NCBI GenBank assembly: GCA_937885015.1
Contig: CALAAS010000014.1
Coordinates: 28,617-92,616 of the forward strand
DNA from: an uncultured Clostridium sp.
GTDB lineage: Bacteria > Bacillota > Clostridia > Lachnospirales > Lachnospiraceae
Direction of reading: 5' to 3'
Length of the DNA: 64,000 nucleotides
Within the stretch, counting starts at the first letter, position 1. Each line of letters opens with the position of its first letter. Positions 15,708 to 25,382 of this stretch are shown piece after piece. The notes under the pieces were generated by a model. That model was not told the DNA's origin. It was given only the letters and a program-made list of their open reading frames with translations, and did no database searches. Both the position numbers and the translations under genes were made by a program.

Positions 15708-18128
15708 TTAAGCTCGCAGCTCGATTCCCAGACTCTGAAGGCCATTTAAAATCTTATTCATAACAGCCGTAACCTCTTTTTCCTCCAGGGTGTGATCCTG
15801 GGCCCGGAAAGTAATGGAGTAGGCCAGGGATTTATATCCTGCCGTAATCTGACTTCCCTCATAGATATCAAACAGGCGATAGCTCTCCAGAATCTTTCCG
15901 CCCCTCTGCTCAATCATCTCTTCAACCTGGCCGGCCAGAATCTCTTTCTTCATAACCATGCTCAGGTCGCGGGTCACAGCCGGATATCTGGCAATTCCGG
16001 TATATTTATAATCAAAGGTGGCGTAAGGCAGGATCGCCGGCATATCCAGCACTGCCACATACGTCTTCTCGCCCAGTTTGTAATTGTCTGCCACATCCGG
16101 GTGCACCTCGCCCAGATAACCCACTGCCGTTCCGTCATAGACGATCTTTGCCTGGCGCCCCGGATGCAGGAAAGGCTTTCCGGCTTCCGGATCGTAATGA
16201 GGTTTCTTTTTCATTCCGGCTTTCTCGAAAAATTCTTCTACCACACCCTTCATGGAGAAGAAATCACAGTCTCCGTACATGCCCAGGGTAAACTGCTGAC
16301 GCTCATCCGGCAGTTCCTGAAGCGGCAGGGAAGCCGGCAGGTAAACCGTTGCCAGCTCATACAGGCGGACGTCTTTATTTCTCCGATTATAATTGGTGGA
16401 AAGAGATGTCAGCATGCCATGAAGCGGCAGAGTACGCATGATACTGAAATCTTCCCCCAGCGGATTGGAGATTGTGATTGCCTCCCGCAGTTTGCTGTCC
16501 TGTGGAATCAGCAGACGGTCAAATACCCGCGGACTCTCAAAGGAATAAGTCATGCTCTCGGAAAAACCGCAGAACTGGGCGATCTCTCTGGCCACCTCTT
16601 CCACCCGGAGCTTAAAGGACAGTTTTCCCGTCGTCGCCTCACCGGATGGCAGGGAGGTTGGAATTACCGCATAACCATAGAACCTGGCTACTTCCTCCGC
16701 CAGATCGGCCATCCGATGGAGATCCTGACGCCAGCTTGGCACAATCACCTCTCTGGCAGCCTCGTCATATCCCAGATCAATTTTCCTGAAATATCCGATC
16801 ATCGTCTCCGCATCAATATCCGTTCCCAACAGCCGGTTGATTCGTTCCGGCTCGAAAGCCACCCGATTTCCCTCTCTCTTAACAGGATATACATCGATCA
16901 TGCCGCCCACTACCTCGCCGGCTCCCAGCTCTTCAATCAGCTGACAGGCGCGGTCAATGGCCTCCTTTGCCGTGTTTGGATCCAGACCTTTTTCGAATTT
17001 TCCGGATGCATCGGTACGCAATCCCAGTCTCTTGGCCGAAAGACGAATATTGGTTCCGTCGAAGCACGCCGCCTCAAATACCATCGTTTTTACATCATCA
17101 GTAATCTTGGAGTTTTCTCCTCCCATAATTCCCGCAATGCCAACTGCCTTTTCTCCGTCATTGATCATCAAAATCCGGCTGTCCAGGGTTCTCTCCTGTC
17201 CGTCCAGGGTCTGGAATTTCTCTCCGTCTGCCGCGCATTTTACCACAATCTCATGGCCGCTCAGCTGGTCGTAATCGAAGGCATGCATGGGCTGGCCATA
17301 CTCCTCCATCACGTAATTGGTAATATCCACCAGGTTATTGATAGGACGGATTCCGCTGGCTGCCAGACGGCGCTGCATCCATTCCGGAGACGGAGCCAGT
17401 TTAATATTTTTCACCATCCTTGCACAGTAGCGGGGGCAAAGCGCTTCATCCTCTACCCGCACTTTCAGATAGTCGTGAATATCCTCGCTGTTTCCAGACT
17501 CCCGAATTACCGGTGGCTGAAACTCTTTTCCAAAGGTGGCGGCCGCCTCTCTGGCAATACCGATTACACTGTAACAGTCTACTCGATTGGAGGTTATCTC
17601 GTACTCAAATACCACATCGTGAAGGCCCAGCACTTCCACCGCATCCGCGCCGATCTCTGCATCCTGGGGCAGAATGTAAATTCCGGATTCCGGCGCATCC
17701 GGATACATATCCCGGCTGGAACCCAGCTCTTCGATAGAGCACATCATTCCAAAAGATTCCACACCCCGCAGCTTGCCTTTTTTAATCTGGATTCCCTCTT
17801 CCGGAAGGGGACCGCCGTCATGGCCGCCTGCCACCCGTCCGCCGTCCAGCACCACCGGAACTTTATCGCCTTCTTTCACATTCGGCGCTCCGGTTACGAT
17901 CTGAATCGTCTCTGTCCCCACGTTTACCTGGCAGATAATCAGCTTGTCTGCATCCGGATGACGTTCTATTTTCTCAATCTGACCCACTACAATTTTTTCC
18001 AGATTCTTATCCAGGCGCGTGAAGCCCTCTACCTTCGTTCCTGTCAGCGTCATGGCGTCTGTATACTCCTGCGCCGTCACGTCCAGATCCGGAACGTATG
18101 CTTTAATCCATGATAATGCTGTATTCAT
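15708..18128 (-). CDS. pheT: Phenylalanine--tRNA ligase beta subunit
   Basis: 806-aa beta chain of the heterotetrameric synthetase. N-terminal EMAP/OB tRNA-binding domain (about 40-150), B3/B4 editing domain, B5 domain, a degenerate synthetase core and the C-terminal anticodon-binding FDX-ACB domain (from YPAVTRDLSMV). Start ATG 18128 is chosen over an upstream TTG at 18152 because AAAGGAG lies within that extension, 12 nt before the ATG. The pheS stop at 18156 is 27 bp upstream, so both subunits are cotranscribed under the T-box leader. Confidence 0.96.
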   Translation of the reverse strand: MNTALSWIKAYVPDLDVTAQEYTDAMTLTGTKVEGFTRLDKNLEKIVVGQIEKIERHPDADKLIICQVNVGTETIQIVTGAPNVKEGDKVPVVLDGGRVAGGHDGGPLPEEGIQIKKGKLRGVESFGMMCSIEELGSSRDMYPDAPESGIYILPQDAEIGADAVEVLGLHDVVFEYEITSNRVDCYSVIGIAREAAATFGKEFQPPVIRESGNSEDIHDYLKVRVEDEALCPRYCARMVKNIKLAPSPEWMQRRLAASGIRPINNLVDITNYVMEEYGQPMHAFDYDQLSGHEIVVKCAADGEKFQTLDGQERTLDSRILMINDGEKAVGIAGIMGGENSKITDDVKTMVFEAACFDGTNIRLSAKRLGLRTDASGKFEKGLDPNTAKEAIDRACQLIEELGAGEVVGGMIDVYPVKREGNRVAFEPERINRLLGTDIDAETMIGYFRKIDLGYDEAAREVIVPSWRQDLHRMADLAEEVARFYGYAVIPTSLPSGEATTGKLSFKLRVEEVAREIAQFCGFSESMTYSFESPRVFDRLLIPQDSKLREAITISNPLGEDFSIMRTLPLHGMLTSLSTNYNRRNKDVRLYELATVYLPASLPLQELPDERQQFTLGMYGDCDFFSMKGVVEEFFEKAGMKKKPHYDPEAGKPFLHPGRQAKIVYDGTAVGYLGEVHPDVADNYKLGEKTYVAVLDMPAILPYATFDYKYTGIARYPAVTRDLSMVMKKEILAGQVEEMIEQRGGKILESYRLFDIYEGSQITAGYKSLAYSITFRAQDHTLEEKEVTAVMNKILNGLQSLGIELRA

Positions 18129-18155
18129 AATCTTTTCAAACTCCTTTATCAACTC

Positions 18156-19175
18156 TTAAAACTGTTTCAGGAAACGGATATCGTTTTCATAGAGAAGGCG
18201 CATATCGTCAATCTCGTATTTTAACAGGGCAATACGCTCCAGGCCGACGCCAAATGCAAATCCTGTGTATTCCTCCGGGTCAATTCCGCACATCTCCAGT
18301 ACATGGGGATGAACCATGCCGCAGCCAAGAATCTCAATCCACCCGGATCCCTTACAGAATCGGCAGCCTTTTCCGCCGCATTTGAAACAGCTGACATCTA
18401 CCTCGGCACTGGGCTCCGTAAATGGGAAATGATGGGGACGGAATTTAACCTTTGTGTCCTCGCCGAAAAGCTCCCTGGCAAACTCAGCCAGCGTTCCCTT
18501 CAGATCTGCAAAGGTAACATGCTTATCAATAACCAGTCCCTCAATCTGATGGAAGGACGGGGAATGAGTCGCATCCACCTCATCGGAGCGGAACACGCGG
18601 CCTGGAGCGATCATACGGATCGGAAGCTTTCCCTGTTCCATCACGCGGGCCTGCACCGGAGAAGTCTGGGTACGCAGCACAATGTCCTTATTGATATAAA
18701 AAGTATCCTGTTCGTCCTTGGCCGGATGGTTGGCCGGAATATTCAATTTTTCAAAGTTGTAGAGGTCATATTCCACCTCCGGACCTTCCACCACTTCGTA
18801 TCCCATTCCTACGAAAATACGTTCTACTTCTTTCAGCGCAACGGTATTGGGGTGGCTGTGTCCCACATTGTTTTTCTTTGCCGGAAGCGTCACATCGATG
18901 ACTTCCCGCTTCATCTGCTCTTCTCTCGCCTTTTTTGCCAGGATTTCCCTCGTCTCCTCCAGCTTTTCCTCAATCAGAGCTCTGGCCTCATTGACCATCT
19001 GGCCCACTTTGGGGCGATCCTCCGGCGCCACATCCTTCATACTTTTCAGAACACTGGTCAGCTGACCTTTCTTACCCAGATAAGCCACCCGAATCTCATT
19101 CAGCTTTTCCAGCGCATTCGAAGCTTCAATCTGATGCAGAGCCTCTTCTTTAATTTTCTCTAACTGCTCTCTCAT
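18156..19175 (-). CDS. pheS: Phenylalanine--tRNA ligase alpha subunit
   Basis: 339-aa catalytic subunit that activates phenylalanine and charges tRNA-Phe. N-terminal coiled-coil arm (about 1-85), then the class II core with motif 2 (PGRVFRSDEVDATH), the FHQIEGL segment and motif 3 (GFAFGVGLERIALL). A CFKCGGKGCRFCKGSGW segment supplies four cysteines. AAAAGGAGA precedes ATG 19175. Expression is controlled by the upstream Phe T-box. Confidence 0.96.
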   Translation of the reverse strand: MREQLEKIKEEALHQIEASNALEKLNEIRVAYLGKKGQLTSVLKSMKDVAPEDRPKVGQMVNEARALIEEKLEETREILAKKAREEQMKREVIDVTLPAKKNNVGHSHPNTVALKEVERIFVGMGYEVVEGPEVEYDLYNFEKLNIPANHPAKDEQDTFYINKDIVLRTQTSPVQARVMEQGKLPIRMIAPGRVFRSDEVDATHSPSFHQIEGLVIDKHVTFADLKGTLAEFARELFGEDTKVKFRPHHFPFTEPSAEVDVSCFKCGGKGCRFCKGSGWIEILGCGMVHPHVLEMCGIDPEEYTGFAFGVGLERIALLKYEIDDMRLLYENDIRFLKQF

Positions 19176-19213
19176 TTTGCTCTCCTTTTAAATTTCACTT
19201 TTCTTATGGGAGT

Positions 19214-19284
19214 GTTTCTCCGCCTGCGGCGGGTCGCTTTTGCGACAGAATTCCTTTCCGCCGCACGGCGATCCTCGCGGAGCG
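19214..19284 (-). repeat. 71-bp hairpin-rich dispersed repeat, copy B
   Basis: Six mismatches to 5179-5249. It lies between the pheS T-box terminator and the pheS binding site, so it would be part of the read-through message. Directly next to it is the inverted repeat TTGCATAGGAA/TTCCTATGCAA (19291-19316). Partial relative at 63267-63301. Confidence 0.8.
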
Positions 19285-19319
19285 TTTTTTATTGCATAGG
19301 AAGTATTTTCCTATGCAAT

Positions 19320-19627
19320 AAAAAAAGTCCTGTCCCCTGCATCGCAAGGGACGGGACATGACATCTCGTGGTACCACCCTGATTCCCGCCGCTGTGCGGC
19401 AGGCACTCTTCCTGTACGTAACGGGTACGAACCGGCATCGCCTACTTACCGGCCAGAACCGAATTTTCAGCCATGCAGCTCCAGCGGGAAATTCACGAAC
19501 TCTGTCCGAACTTAAAGAGACTCGCAGCCGGTGATCTCTTCTCTCTGAAAGGTAACAGAGCATTACTTACGCCTTCACAGCCTTTTCTTTTTCCATATTT
19601 TCATATCATTACAGGTTACCAAAACTT
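19320..19627 (-). promoter_or_regulatory. T-box riboswitch leader of pheST
   Basis: Contains the conserved T-box AGGGTGGTACCACG (minus strand, about 19380-19367), followed by an intrinsic terminator (stem GTCCCGTCCC/GGGACAGGAC region 19327-19357, then six T). The upstream part holds Stem I-like pairings, with a base helix ACCGGC/GCCGGT and a TTC triplet next to it (19456-19458) as candidate specifier, fitting Phe. Uncharged tRNA-Phe would favour read-through. It fills most of the gap between pheS and the next gene. Confidence 0.88.
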
Positions 19628-19633
19628 TCATTT

Positions 19634-19661
19634 ATTCTATCACATTTTTCCCGTTTGTCAA
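19634..19661 (-). promoter_or_regulatory. pheS promoter
   Basis: TTGACA (19661-19656), 16-bp spacer, TAGAAT (19639-19634), placing transcription start just before the T-box leader. Confidence 0.75.
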
Positions 19662-19675
19662 TAGTCCATACGTTC

Positions 19676-19705
19676 TTGATTTTCTGCCCCTGTATGAGGT
19701 ATTAT
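19676..19705 (+). promoter_or_regulatory. Candidate promoter of the 19766 gene
   Basis: TTGATT (19676-19681), 18-bp spacer, TATTAT (19700-19705), 60 bp before the TTG start; divergent from the pheS promoter. Confidence 0.5.
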
Positions 19706-19765
19706 AGTAGGAAACACCGGCGGGCTTTCCACGCCCGGCGCAAACCAAATAAGGAGGAATTACGA

Positions 19766-21463
19766 TTGAAACGATTTACTTCTATGGCGGCGAAAATCCT
19801 GATTTCCGCTGTCCTGATTTTTCTGCTGTTTTATTCCATGCTTCCGGCCATCAATCTGCGGGACCGCAATTTTATTATTTTCCTGATTGCCTGTACCCTG
19901 ATTCTCCTGGCTGTGAACTTTCTGAGCTCCGTGACAGCTTTCTTAAAGACAGCCGGCAGCCGCAGCGGCATGGAGTTTGTACGGGATCCCGTAACGGGGC
20001 AGACCATTATGAGGCGAAAATACGCCCCGGAAACGCCGAAAACGCCTCTTGGAAAACCGCTGAAATACGGTTTTATTCTAATTGGCATTCTGGCAGCTTT
20101 TATGGTCATCGCATCGGCTCTGGGGCTCCGGCTTTTCAACGCATCCCGATACCGGGACCTGATTGCCATCACCGACGGCGATTTTTCTTCGGATGTATCG
20201 GAACTTAACATGTCCCAGATTCCGGTGGTGGATAAAGAAACCGCCTCCCGTCTGGGAAGCAAAAAGCTGGGCGAGATGACAGATCTGGTCTCCCAGTTTG
20301 AAATCGAGGAAAACTACACCCAGATCAACTATAAAGGATCCCCCTACCGGGTTACGCCTCTCTCCTACGCAGACCCCATTAAGTGGCTTTACAATCAAAA
20401 AAAAGGCCTTCCGGCCTACATTGCTGTTGACATGGTAAACCAGAACACGGATCTGGTATGGCTGGATGCCGGAATGAAGTATTCAACCAGTGAATACTTT
20501 TTCCGCAACATTTATCGCTATATCCGGTTCCGCTATCCAACCCGCCTGTTTGAAACGGTTTCCTTCGAAATTGATGATGAGGGTACACCTTACTGGGTGG
20601 CTCCCACCATTGCCTATCGCATTGGCTGGTGGGACGGAAAAGACATTGACGGTGCCGTTCTCGTCAATGCCGTTACCGGCGAATCCTCCTGGTATGCCAA
20701 GGCGGATGTTCCCCAGTGGATTGACCAGCTGTACGATTCCAGCCTGATCATTGAACAGCTGGATGACAACGGGCGTTTCCAGAACGGGTATCTGAACTCC
20801 ATTTTCGGCCAGCGGGGCGTACGCCGCACCACCTATGGATACAATTACCTGGCCATGGATGACGATGTATGGCTCTATACCGGCATGAGCTCTGTGACCT
20901 CCGATGAGTCCAATATCGGTTTCGTTCTCGTAAATCTGCGAACCAAGGAAACGAAATTTTATGCCGTCCCCGGCGCAACTGAGCTTTCTGCCATGGATTC
21001 CGCCCGCGGCCAGGTACAGCACTTAAACTACAGCGCCACCTTCCCGCTGCTTCTGAATATTTCCGACCGCCCTGCTTATTTCATCTCCCTGAAGGACGCC
21101 GCCGGACTGGTAAAGATGTATGCCTTCGTCGATGTGGCCCAGTACCAGATCGTCGGAACCGGTCAGACCATCGACGAGGCCAGAGATAATTACAGGGAGG
21201 CGCTGAATCTGGAAGAAGTGGTAGTTCCAGAGAAACAGGAAACAGAAGAAGCAACCGGTTTTATTGACTCCATTGCAGACGCCGTAGTTTCCGGAAACAC
21301 CTGCTACTATTTCACTCTGCAGGGAAGCAGTCAGGTCTATACCGCCTTTATCGGAACCTCGGAACAGCTTCCATTCCTGCAGGCAGGCGATTCGGTTTCC
21401 CTGACATACACCCGGGGAGATTCCACCTGCGAAGTCATCTCTATCAAACGAAAAGGAAGGTAA
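19766..21463 (+). CDS. Uncharacterised membrane-anchored protein
   Basis: 565 aa from TTG 19766, which has AAGGAGG 8 nt upstream; the ATG/GTG-type extension to 19655 crosses the promoter. Three hydrophobic segments lie in the first 150 residues (about 9-28, 34-52 and 98-118). The remaining 420 or so residues are soluble, beta-rich and aromatic, with several TGESSWY/DEGTPYWV-like turns and a C-terminal OB-like strand pattern. I do not recognise a catalytic motif or a named family. It is followed by an NdpA-like gene after 5 bp, so the two are probably cotranscribed. Function unknown. Confidence 0.85.
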   Translation: MKRFTSMAAKILISAVLIFLLFYSMLPAINLRDRNFIIFLIACTLILLAVNFLSSVTAFLKTAGSRSGMEFVRDPVTGQTIMRRKYAPETPKTPLGKPLKYGFILIGILAAFMVIASALGLRLFNASRYRDLIAITDGDFSSDVSELNMSQIPVVDKETASRLGSKKLGEMTDLVSQFEIEENYTQINYKGSPYRVTPLSYADPIKWLYNQKKGLPAYIAVDMVNQNTDLVWLDAGMKYSTSEYFFRNIYRYIRFRYPTRLFETVSFEIDDEGTPYWVAPTIAYRIGWWDGKDIDGAVLVNAVTGESSWYAKADVPQWIDQLYDSSLIIEQLDDNGRFQNGYLNSIFGQRGVRRTTYGYNYLAMDDDVWLYTGMSSVTSDESNIGFVLVNLRTKETKFYAVPGATELSAMDSARGQVQHLNYSATFPLLLNISDRPAYFISLKDAAGLVKMYAFVDVAQYQIVGTGQTIDEARDNYREALNLEEVVVPEKQETEEATGFIDSIADAVVSGNTCYYFTLQGSSQVYTAFIGTSEQLPFLQAGDSVSLTYTRGDSTCEVISIKRKGR

Positions 21464-21468
21464 CTGCC

Positions 21469-22479
21469 TTGAAACAGGAAGATATGATTTTAAAAACTGT
21501 CATTGTGCACATTCTGGATTCTTCGGTTGGAATTCCGGTTCTGTCAGACCGTGCCATGGAAGCAGGGCCGGATTTTTCCGACTTTCTGAAGACGCACATT
21601 GAAAAAATAACGGAAAGCGATGACGTCAAACAGGGTACGTTTTCCGAAACCTCAGAGGTAAAACAGCTGCTGGAAGGCTGCACACCGGAGAATTTCGTGG
21701 AAACCAGCAAGAAGCTGGCCGTTCGCCTTTATGATATCATGAATTCCAACATTGATATTCCTGCTGCCGATATAGCCATGGCCGTTTTCGGCTGTGGAGG
21801 CACTGATTATCTGGCCTTTTTGAAAATGAATTACAAAACCTCCTATACCCATGCAACCCGGGAATCGGAAGGGGGAAATACCAACGAAATCATTCTTCAG
21901 AGAGCGCTGCTGCCCGGCCAGGGTCAGCGCCTCTCCGAAGCCTTTGTCCTGAATCTTTCCGACGGCTCTCTGGTTCTGGCAGAAAAAAAATATGAAATAA
22001 ACGGCGAAAAACGGTTTTATTTTTCGGAACTGTTTCTGGAATGTCACGCCCCTCTCTCCCAGAAATCAAAGCTTACCATCGTTACCCGGGCTGTGGAACA
22101 GGTTGCCAGAAAGTATTACGGAGAAGAGGACGCCCAGAAAAAAATGGAACTCAAAAATATCATCTGTACGGAGCTGGAGGAAGAGGGGCAGCTGAAGGTA
22201 GCCTCTCTCCGGGAAAAAGTATTCCCCGACAGTCCGGAAATGTTGGGGGATCTGGATGAAAAACTGGAAAAATACGATATGGCCTATGAAACGGTGGAGC
22301 CAAAAAGCGAACAGACTATCCGGAAATTTCAGAAACAGAAGCTGACCACGGACACAGGGATCGAAATCACCATTCCCATGGAGGAATACCGGAATCCTGA
22401 CCATGTGGAATTCATCACCAACATGGATGGAACGATCTCCGTGCTGATTAAAAATATCGGCCTTCTAAACAGCCGGTAA
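21469..22479 (+). CDS. Nucleoid-associated protein, NdpA/YejK-like
   Basis: 336 aa resembling the NA37/NdpA nucleoid-associated family: N-terminal VIVHILDSSVGIPVLS, the ESxxGGNTNEI-type central segment, and a C-terminal GIEITIPMEEY...DGTISVLIKNI region. TTG 21469 is used with AAGGAAGG upstream; an internal ATG at 21484 is only 2 nt behind a weak site. It starts 5 bp after the unknown membrane-protein gene. Family members bind the nucleoid; their cellular role in Firmicutes is poorly known. Confidence 0.75.
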   Translation: MKQEDMILKTVIVHILDSSVGIPVLSDRAMEAGPDFSDFLKTHIEKITESDDVKQGTFSETSEVKQLLEGCTPENFVETSKKLAVRLYDIMNSNIDIPAADIAMAVFGCGGTDYLAFLKMNYKTSYTHATRESEGGNTNEIILQRALLPGQGQRLSEAFVLNLSDGSLVLAEKKYEINGEKRFYFSELFLECHAPLSQKSKLTIVTRAVEQVARKYYGEEDAQKKMELKNIICTELEEEGQLKVASLREKVFPDSPEMLGDLDEKLEKYDMAYETVEPKSEQTIRKFQKQKLTTDTGIEITIPMEEYRNPDHVEFITNMDGTISVLIKNIGLLNSR

Positions 22480-22512
22480 AAGCAGACGGACACGGTCCGG
22501 AAAGGAATTGCC

Positions 22513-23253
22513 ATGCGTTTATTGATTGTAAGACATGCAGACCCAGACTACTCCATCGATTCCCTGACTCTCACCGGCTGGGAGGAGGCCGCCCTGCTGG
22601 CGGATCGACTGACAGCCTCGAAGGAAGGCCTGGAGCAGGCTTATTTTTACGTATCTCCCCTGGGACGGGCACAGGATACGGCCTCCCTGACTCTAAAGAA
22701 GCTGAAAAAAACAGCCATAACCTGTCCATGGCTGCAGGAATTCGCTCCACAGGCCGTACATCCCGGCAAAGATTCGGGCCACTGTCTGTGGGACTGGCTT
22801 CCGGAGGCCTGGGTGCAGGAACCGGCTTATTTTGACCGGGAACACTGGGCAGATACAGAACTTTTTCAAAAAGCCGGTGCCAGAGAAGAATACCAGTGGG
22901 TAATCCGTGAATTCGACCAGATTCTGGCAGAACACGGCTATACAAGAGACGGTCTTCTTTACAAGGCTCTGGCGCCCAATGAGGATACACTCGTTTTCTT
23001 CTGCCATTTCGGCGTGGAATGTGTTCTTCTCAGCCACCTGCTGCATATTTCGCCCATGCAGCTCTGGCACGGCCTCTGCGCTCCCCCCTCTTCCGTTACC
23101 ACTCTTTATACGGAGGAACGTCGTCCCGGTATCGCAGCCTTTCGCATGAGCGCCTTCGGAGATACTTCTCACCTGTATGCCGGAGGAAGGAGTCCTTCCT
23201 TTGCCGCCCGGTTCTGTGAAACCTGGACAAGAACGGATCAACGTCACGATTAA
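22513..23253 (+). CDS. Histidine phosphatase superfamily protein
   Basis: 246-aa phosphoglycerate-mutase-like protein. The catalytic RHA motif is at residues 7-9 (LIVRHADPD), followed by LTLTGWEEA and the VSPLGRAQDT segment that carries a phosphate-binding arginine; a second histidine is in FFCHFGVE. The substrate cannot be read from sequence. AAAGGAA precedes the ATG. Third gene of a plus-strand group and convergent with the DUF5716/5717 operon, from which a terminator separates it. Confidence 0.88.
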   Translation: MRLLIVRHADPDYSIDSLTLTGWEEAALLADRLTASKEGLEQAYFYVSPLGRAQDTASLTLKKLKKTAITCPWLQEFAPQAVHPGKDSGHCLWDWLPEAWVQEPAYFDREHWADTELFQKAGAREEYQWVIREFDQILAEHGYTRDGLLYKALAPNEDTLVFFCHFGVECVLLSHLLHISPMQLWHGLCAPPSSVTTLYTEERRPGIAAFRMSAFGDTSHLYAGGRSPSFAARFCETWTRTDQRHD

Positions 23254-23281
23254 CCACATAGGAGATAATTTCTTATGACAC

Positions 23282-23327
23282 AAAAAAGCTGGCTCAGACA
23301 GATTTTCTGCATGAGTTGGCTTTTCTT
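23282..23327. terminator. Bidirectional terminator between convergent operons
   Basis: Arms AGCTGGCTCA and TGAGTTGGCT pair over 10 positions (three G-U), capped by CAG/CTG, with T tracts on both strands. Confidence 0.7.
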
Positions 23328-23328
23328 G

Positions 23329-24141
23329 TCACAGCATCTTTCGATATTCCTGTTTCCAGGCAGTCAGACAATCTCCCGCACCAGATGCCCGACGGATGGG
23401 ATCTTTGGCAAAGAGATCTTCGAGCTGTTTCGTTTCCGGCCCGGCAGATGCCCGGTTCATGGCACCATCAAATTCTTCTTTCCAGATTTTTTTCTGTTCC
23501 TCTGTCAGGATCTGGGCATACCGGTCTTTTATCTTCAGTTCCGGATTCAGAAGCGTCAGCATATAAATCCGCTTTACCGTATCCATACTTTTTCCAAAAT
23601 TATATGCCATATCATATGCCGCCAAGGCCTTCTCGAACCAGAAAATCCCAGCATAAGAGGCACCTATATTATTCCAGATCCCAGCTGTAAATTCATCGCT
23701 CAGGGAGCGGATTCTCCAGTCCTCCAGAATCCGGTTGTAATACTGCACCGCAGTCCCATACTGGCGCAGCCGAAAATAGGAATCGCCTATTTCTTTCGTA
23801 AATTCTGCCCGATCCATCTTCCGATAGGCTGCCAGTTTCTGACGGTATCCGGCAATCTCCCTGGCAGTGTAATAATAACACTCCTGCAGAATAATCAAAA
23901 GCAGTTCATCGGGATCCTCCGAGCTGCTTTTCCAGGTCTCCAGCTTTCCCGCTAAGAACGCAAGATCCAGTTCCTCCCGGATAAATGCAATGAGCCGGTC
24001 ATCCACAAATCCATCTAAAGCCAGCAGAGGGTATTCGTATATGACATAGCAAAGCTCCTGAGAGGATGTAATGTGAAGTCCCAGACGTTCAATATAGAAA
24101 GGGTGTTTAACTGGCTCATGCCTGCAAAGTATCAGACTCAC
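23329..24141 (-). CDS. Helical-repeat (TPR-like) protein of the DUF5716/DUF5717 operon
   Basis: 270 aa, soluble, without signal peptide or membrane segment. The central part has TPR-like helix pairs (EIGDSYFRLRQYGTAVQYYNRI, WNNIGASYAGIFWFEKALAAY) that suggest protein binding. It starts with GTG 24141, overlapping the stop of the actin-like gene as GTGA, with GGAGGAG upstream. Last gene of the three-gene operon that ends at a bidirectional terminator. Probably works with the two proteins encoded before it; activity unknown. Confidence 0.85.
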   Translation of the reverse strand: MSLILCRHEPVKHPFYIERLGLHITSSQELCYVIYEYPLLALDGFVDDRLIAFIREELDLAFLAGKLETWKSSSEDPDELLLIILQECYYYTAREIAGYRQKLAAYRKMDRAEFTKEIGDSYFRLRQYGTAVQYYNRILEDWRIRSLSDEFTAGIWNNIGASYAGIFWFEKALAAYDMAYNFGKSMDTVKRIYMLTLLNPELKIKDRYAQILTEEQKKIWKEEFDGAMNRASAGPETKQLEDLFAKDPIRRASGAGDCLTAWKQEYRKML

Positions 24142-25361
24142 AATGAAATCTCCTCCCGAATCATACAGTCCGTGGCCGGGAACAGCTCACCAAATCCGGC
24201 ATCCCGAATCACCACCACCATTGTTTTCTCATTTTTAAAGCCCAGGGACATCTGAATCCGGGTGGTTCGATCCGGCCGTTTCGGAAAACCCTCCAATTCA
24301 ATGCGCACCTGTTTTTTCCTCCTTGGATCCAGAGGCACCACAGTAAACTCCACTTCCGGCGATCCCGTCACAATAAATTCCACTGTGCTTTTCGCCTCAT
24401 ACCAGTTATCTCCAGCCGCCGCCAACACCAGCTGATTTTCCCGGTCACGGCTCAATACCTTCACAGAAACCGTCATCTTCAGCCGTCCTTCGCAAATACA
24501 GGTAAACCCATAGGAACTTTTCTCCTGCAGACAGTCCGCTGCGCGCATGAGCGCTCCCTGGGAAAACAGGCTGTTTTCCACATACACCCGTCTTCGGCTG
24601 CAGATTTGACGCATAAACTCCGGAGCCCAATCTGTATTTTCAAAACCTTTTCCTGTCAGCAAAATGGCGGAAAACAAACGCTTCTGCAAAATCCGCTCCG
24701 CACAGGAAGAAACGATTTTATCCGCCAGCTTTGCCCCGGCTGTGCTGTCCAGCACATCCAGGTGAAATCCCTCCTCCAGATCCTCCCGGTCCGCAACCAC
24801 CTGCATCTGTCTGAGTCCCCGCTGCACCTTCATCTCATAATACCGGAGGCACTCATCTGAGAGGTCAAACATTCCCACCTGGTTGCTCCATACCTCCCGT
24901 TTCTGGCTCATCACATAGTAGACAAAGCTCTCCGTATGGCTGATAATATGTACCCGGTTCCGGTCTATTTTCAGATAATCCGCACAGTACATCAGACTGT
25001 CCATCAGCTTTACATCCAAATTGGCTACAGCGATTACCAGGCTTTCAATCTCCCGGATCCCCGCCTCCTTTTTGGGCAGCTCCAGCGCCTTCTCCAGAAA
25101 CATTTTGAGAAGATACAGGCCCTCATACCGGATCCCGTTTATGGTAGCCGTTCCGTCCTTCATCACCTGTGTCAGAAGCTTATCTTCCATCACGCCATCC
25201 CCCACCAGCGTGTGCGCATAAGCCTCCTCGTCCACATACCACTCATCCGCATTTTTATTTTTACAGACTACCGTCGGAATGACCCAGGTCCGCTCCGGTT
25301 CCCGACAGGATATGTGCGTGTGGGTATTGCACAAATCCAGTCCTATTACAAGTCCATTCAT
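24138..25361 (-). CDS. DUF5716-like protein with actin/Hsp70-type fold
   Basis: 407 aa. I recognise the DUF5716 family of Lachnospiraceae. The sequence also shows the order of motifs of actin/Hsp70/FtsA ATPases: phosphate-1-like VIGLDLCNTHTH at residues 5-16, a beta-strand/helix region LVIAVANLDVKLMDSL, phosphate-2-like GMFDLSDE, and adenosine-motif-like AILLTGKGFE near residue 245. The C-terminal 120 residues are beta-rich, like an Hsp70 substrate domain. No signal or membrane segment. It lies 21 bp after the giant DUF5717 gene and overlaps the next gene. ATP binding is inference; no function is established. Confidence 0.8.
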   Translation of the reverse strand: MNGLVIGLDLCNTHTHISCREPERTWVIPTVVCKNKNADEWYVDEEAYAHTLVGDGVMEDKLLTQVMKDGTATINGIRYEGLYLLKMFLEKALELPKKEAGIREIESLVIAVANLDVKLMDSLMYCADYLKIDRNRVHIISHTESFVYYVMSQKREVWSNQVGMFDLSDECLRYYEMKVQRGLRQMQVVADREDLEEGFHLDVLDSTAGAKLADKIVSSCAERILQKRLFSAILLTGKGFENTDWAPEFMRQICSRRRVYVENSLFSQGALMRAADCLQEKSSYGFTCICEGRLKMTVSVKVLSRDRENQLVLAAAGDNWYEAKSTVEFIVTGSPEVEFTVVPLDPRRKKQVRIELEGFPKRPDRTTRIQMSLGFKNEKTMVVVIRDAGFGELFPATDCMIREEISL

Positions 25362-25382
25362 TCCTCTATTGATATTCCTTTC

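Noticed and set aside
15792..18113. 773-codon plus-strand reading frame
   Set aside because: Exactly antisense to pheT; composition is that of reversed codons, no binding site, and pheT is unambiguous.
19204..19563. 119-codon minus-strand frame
   Set aside because: Lies in the pheS T-box leader and repeat, which explain the sequence.
23275..23955. Plus-strand frame of 226 codons with AGGAGA before its ATG
   Set aside because: Tempting because of the binding site, but it begins inside the terminator hairpin and runs antisense through the TPR-like gene; no motif.
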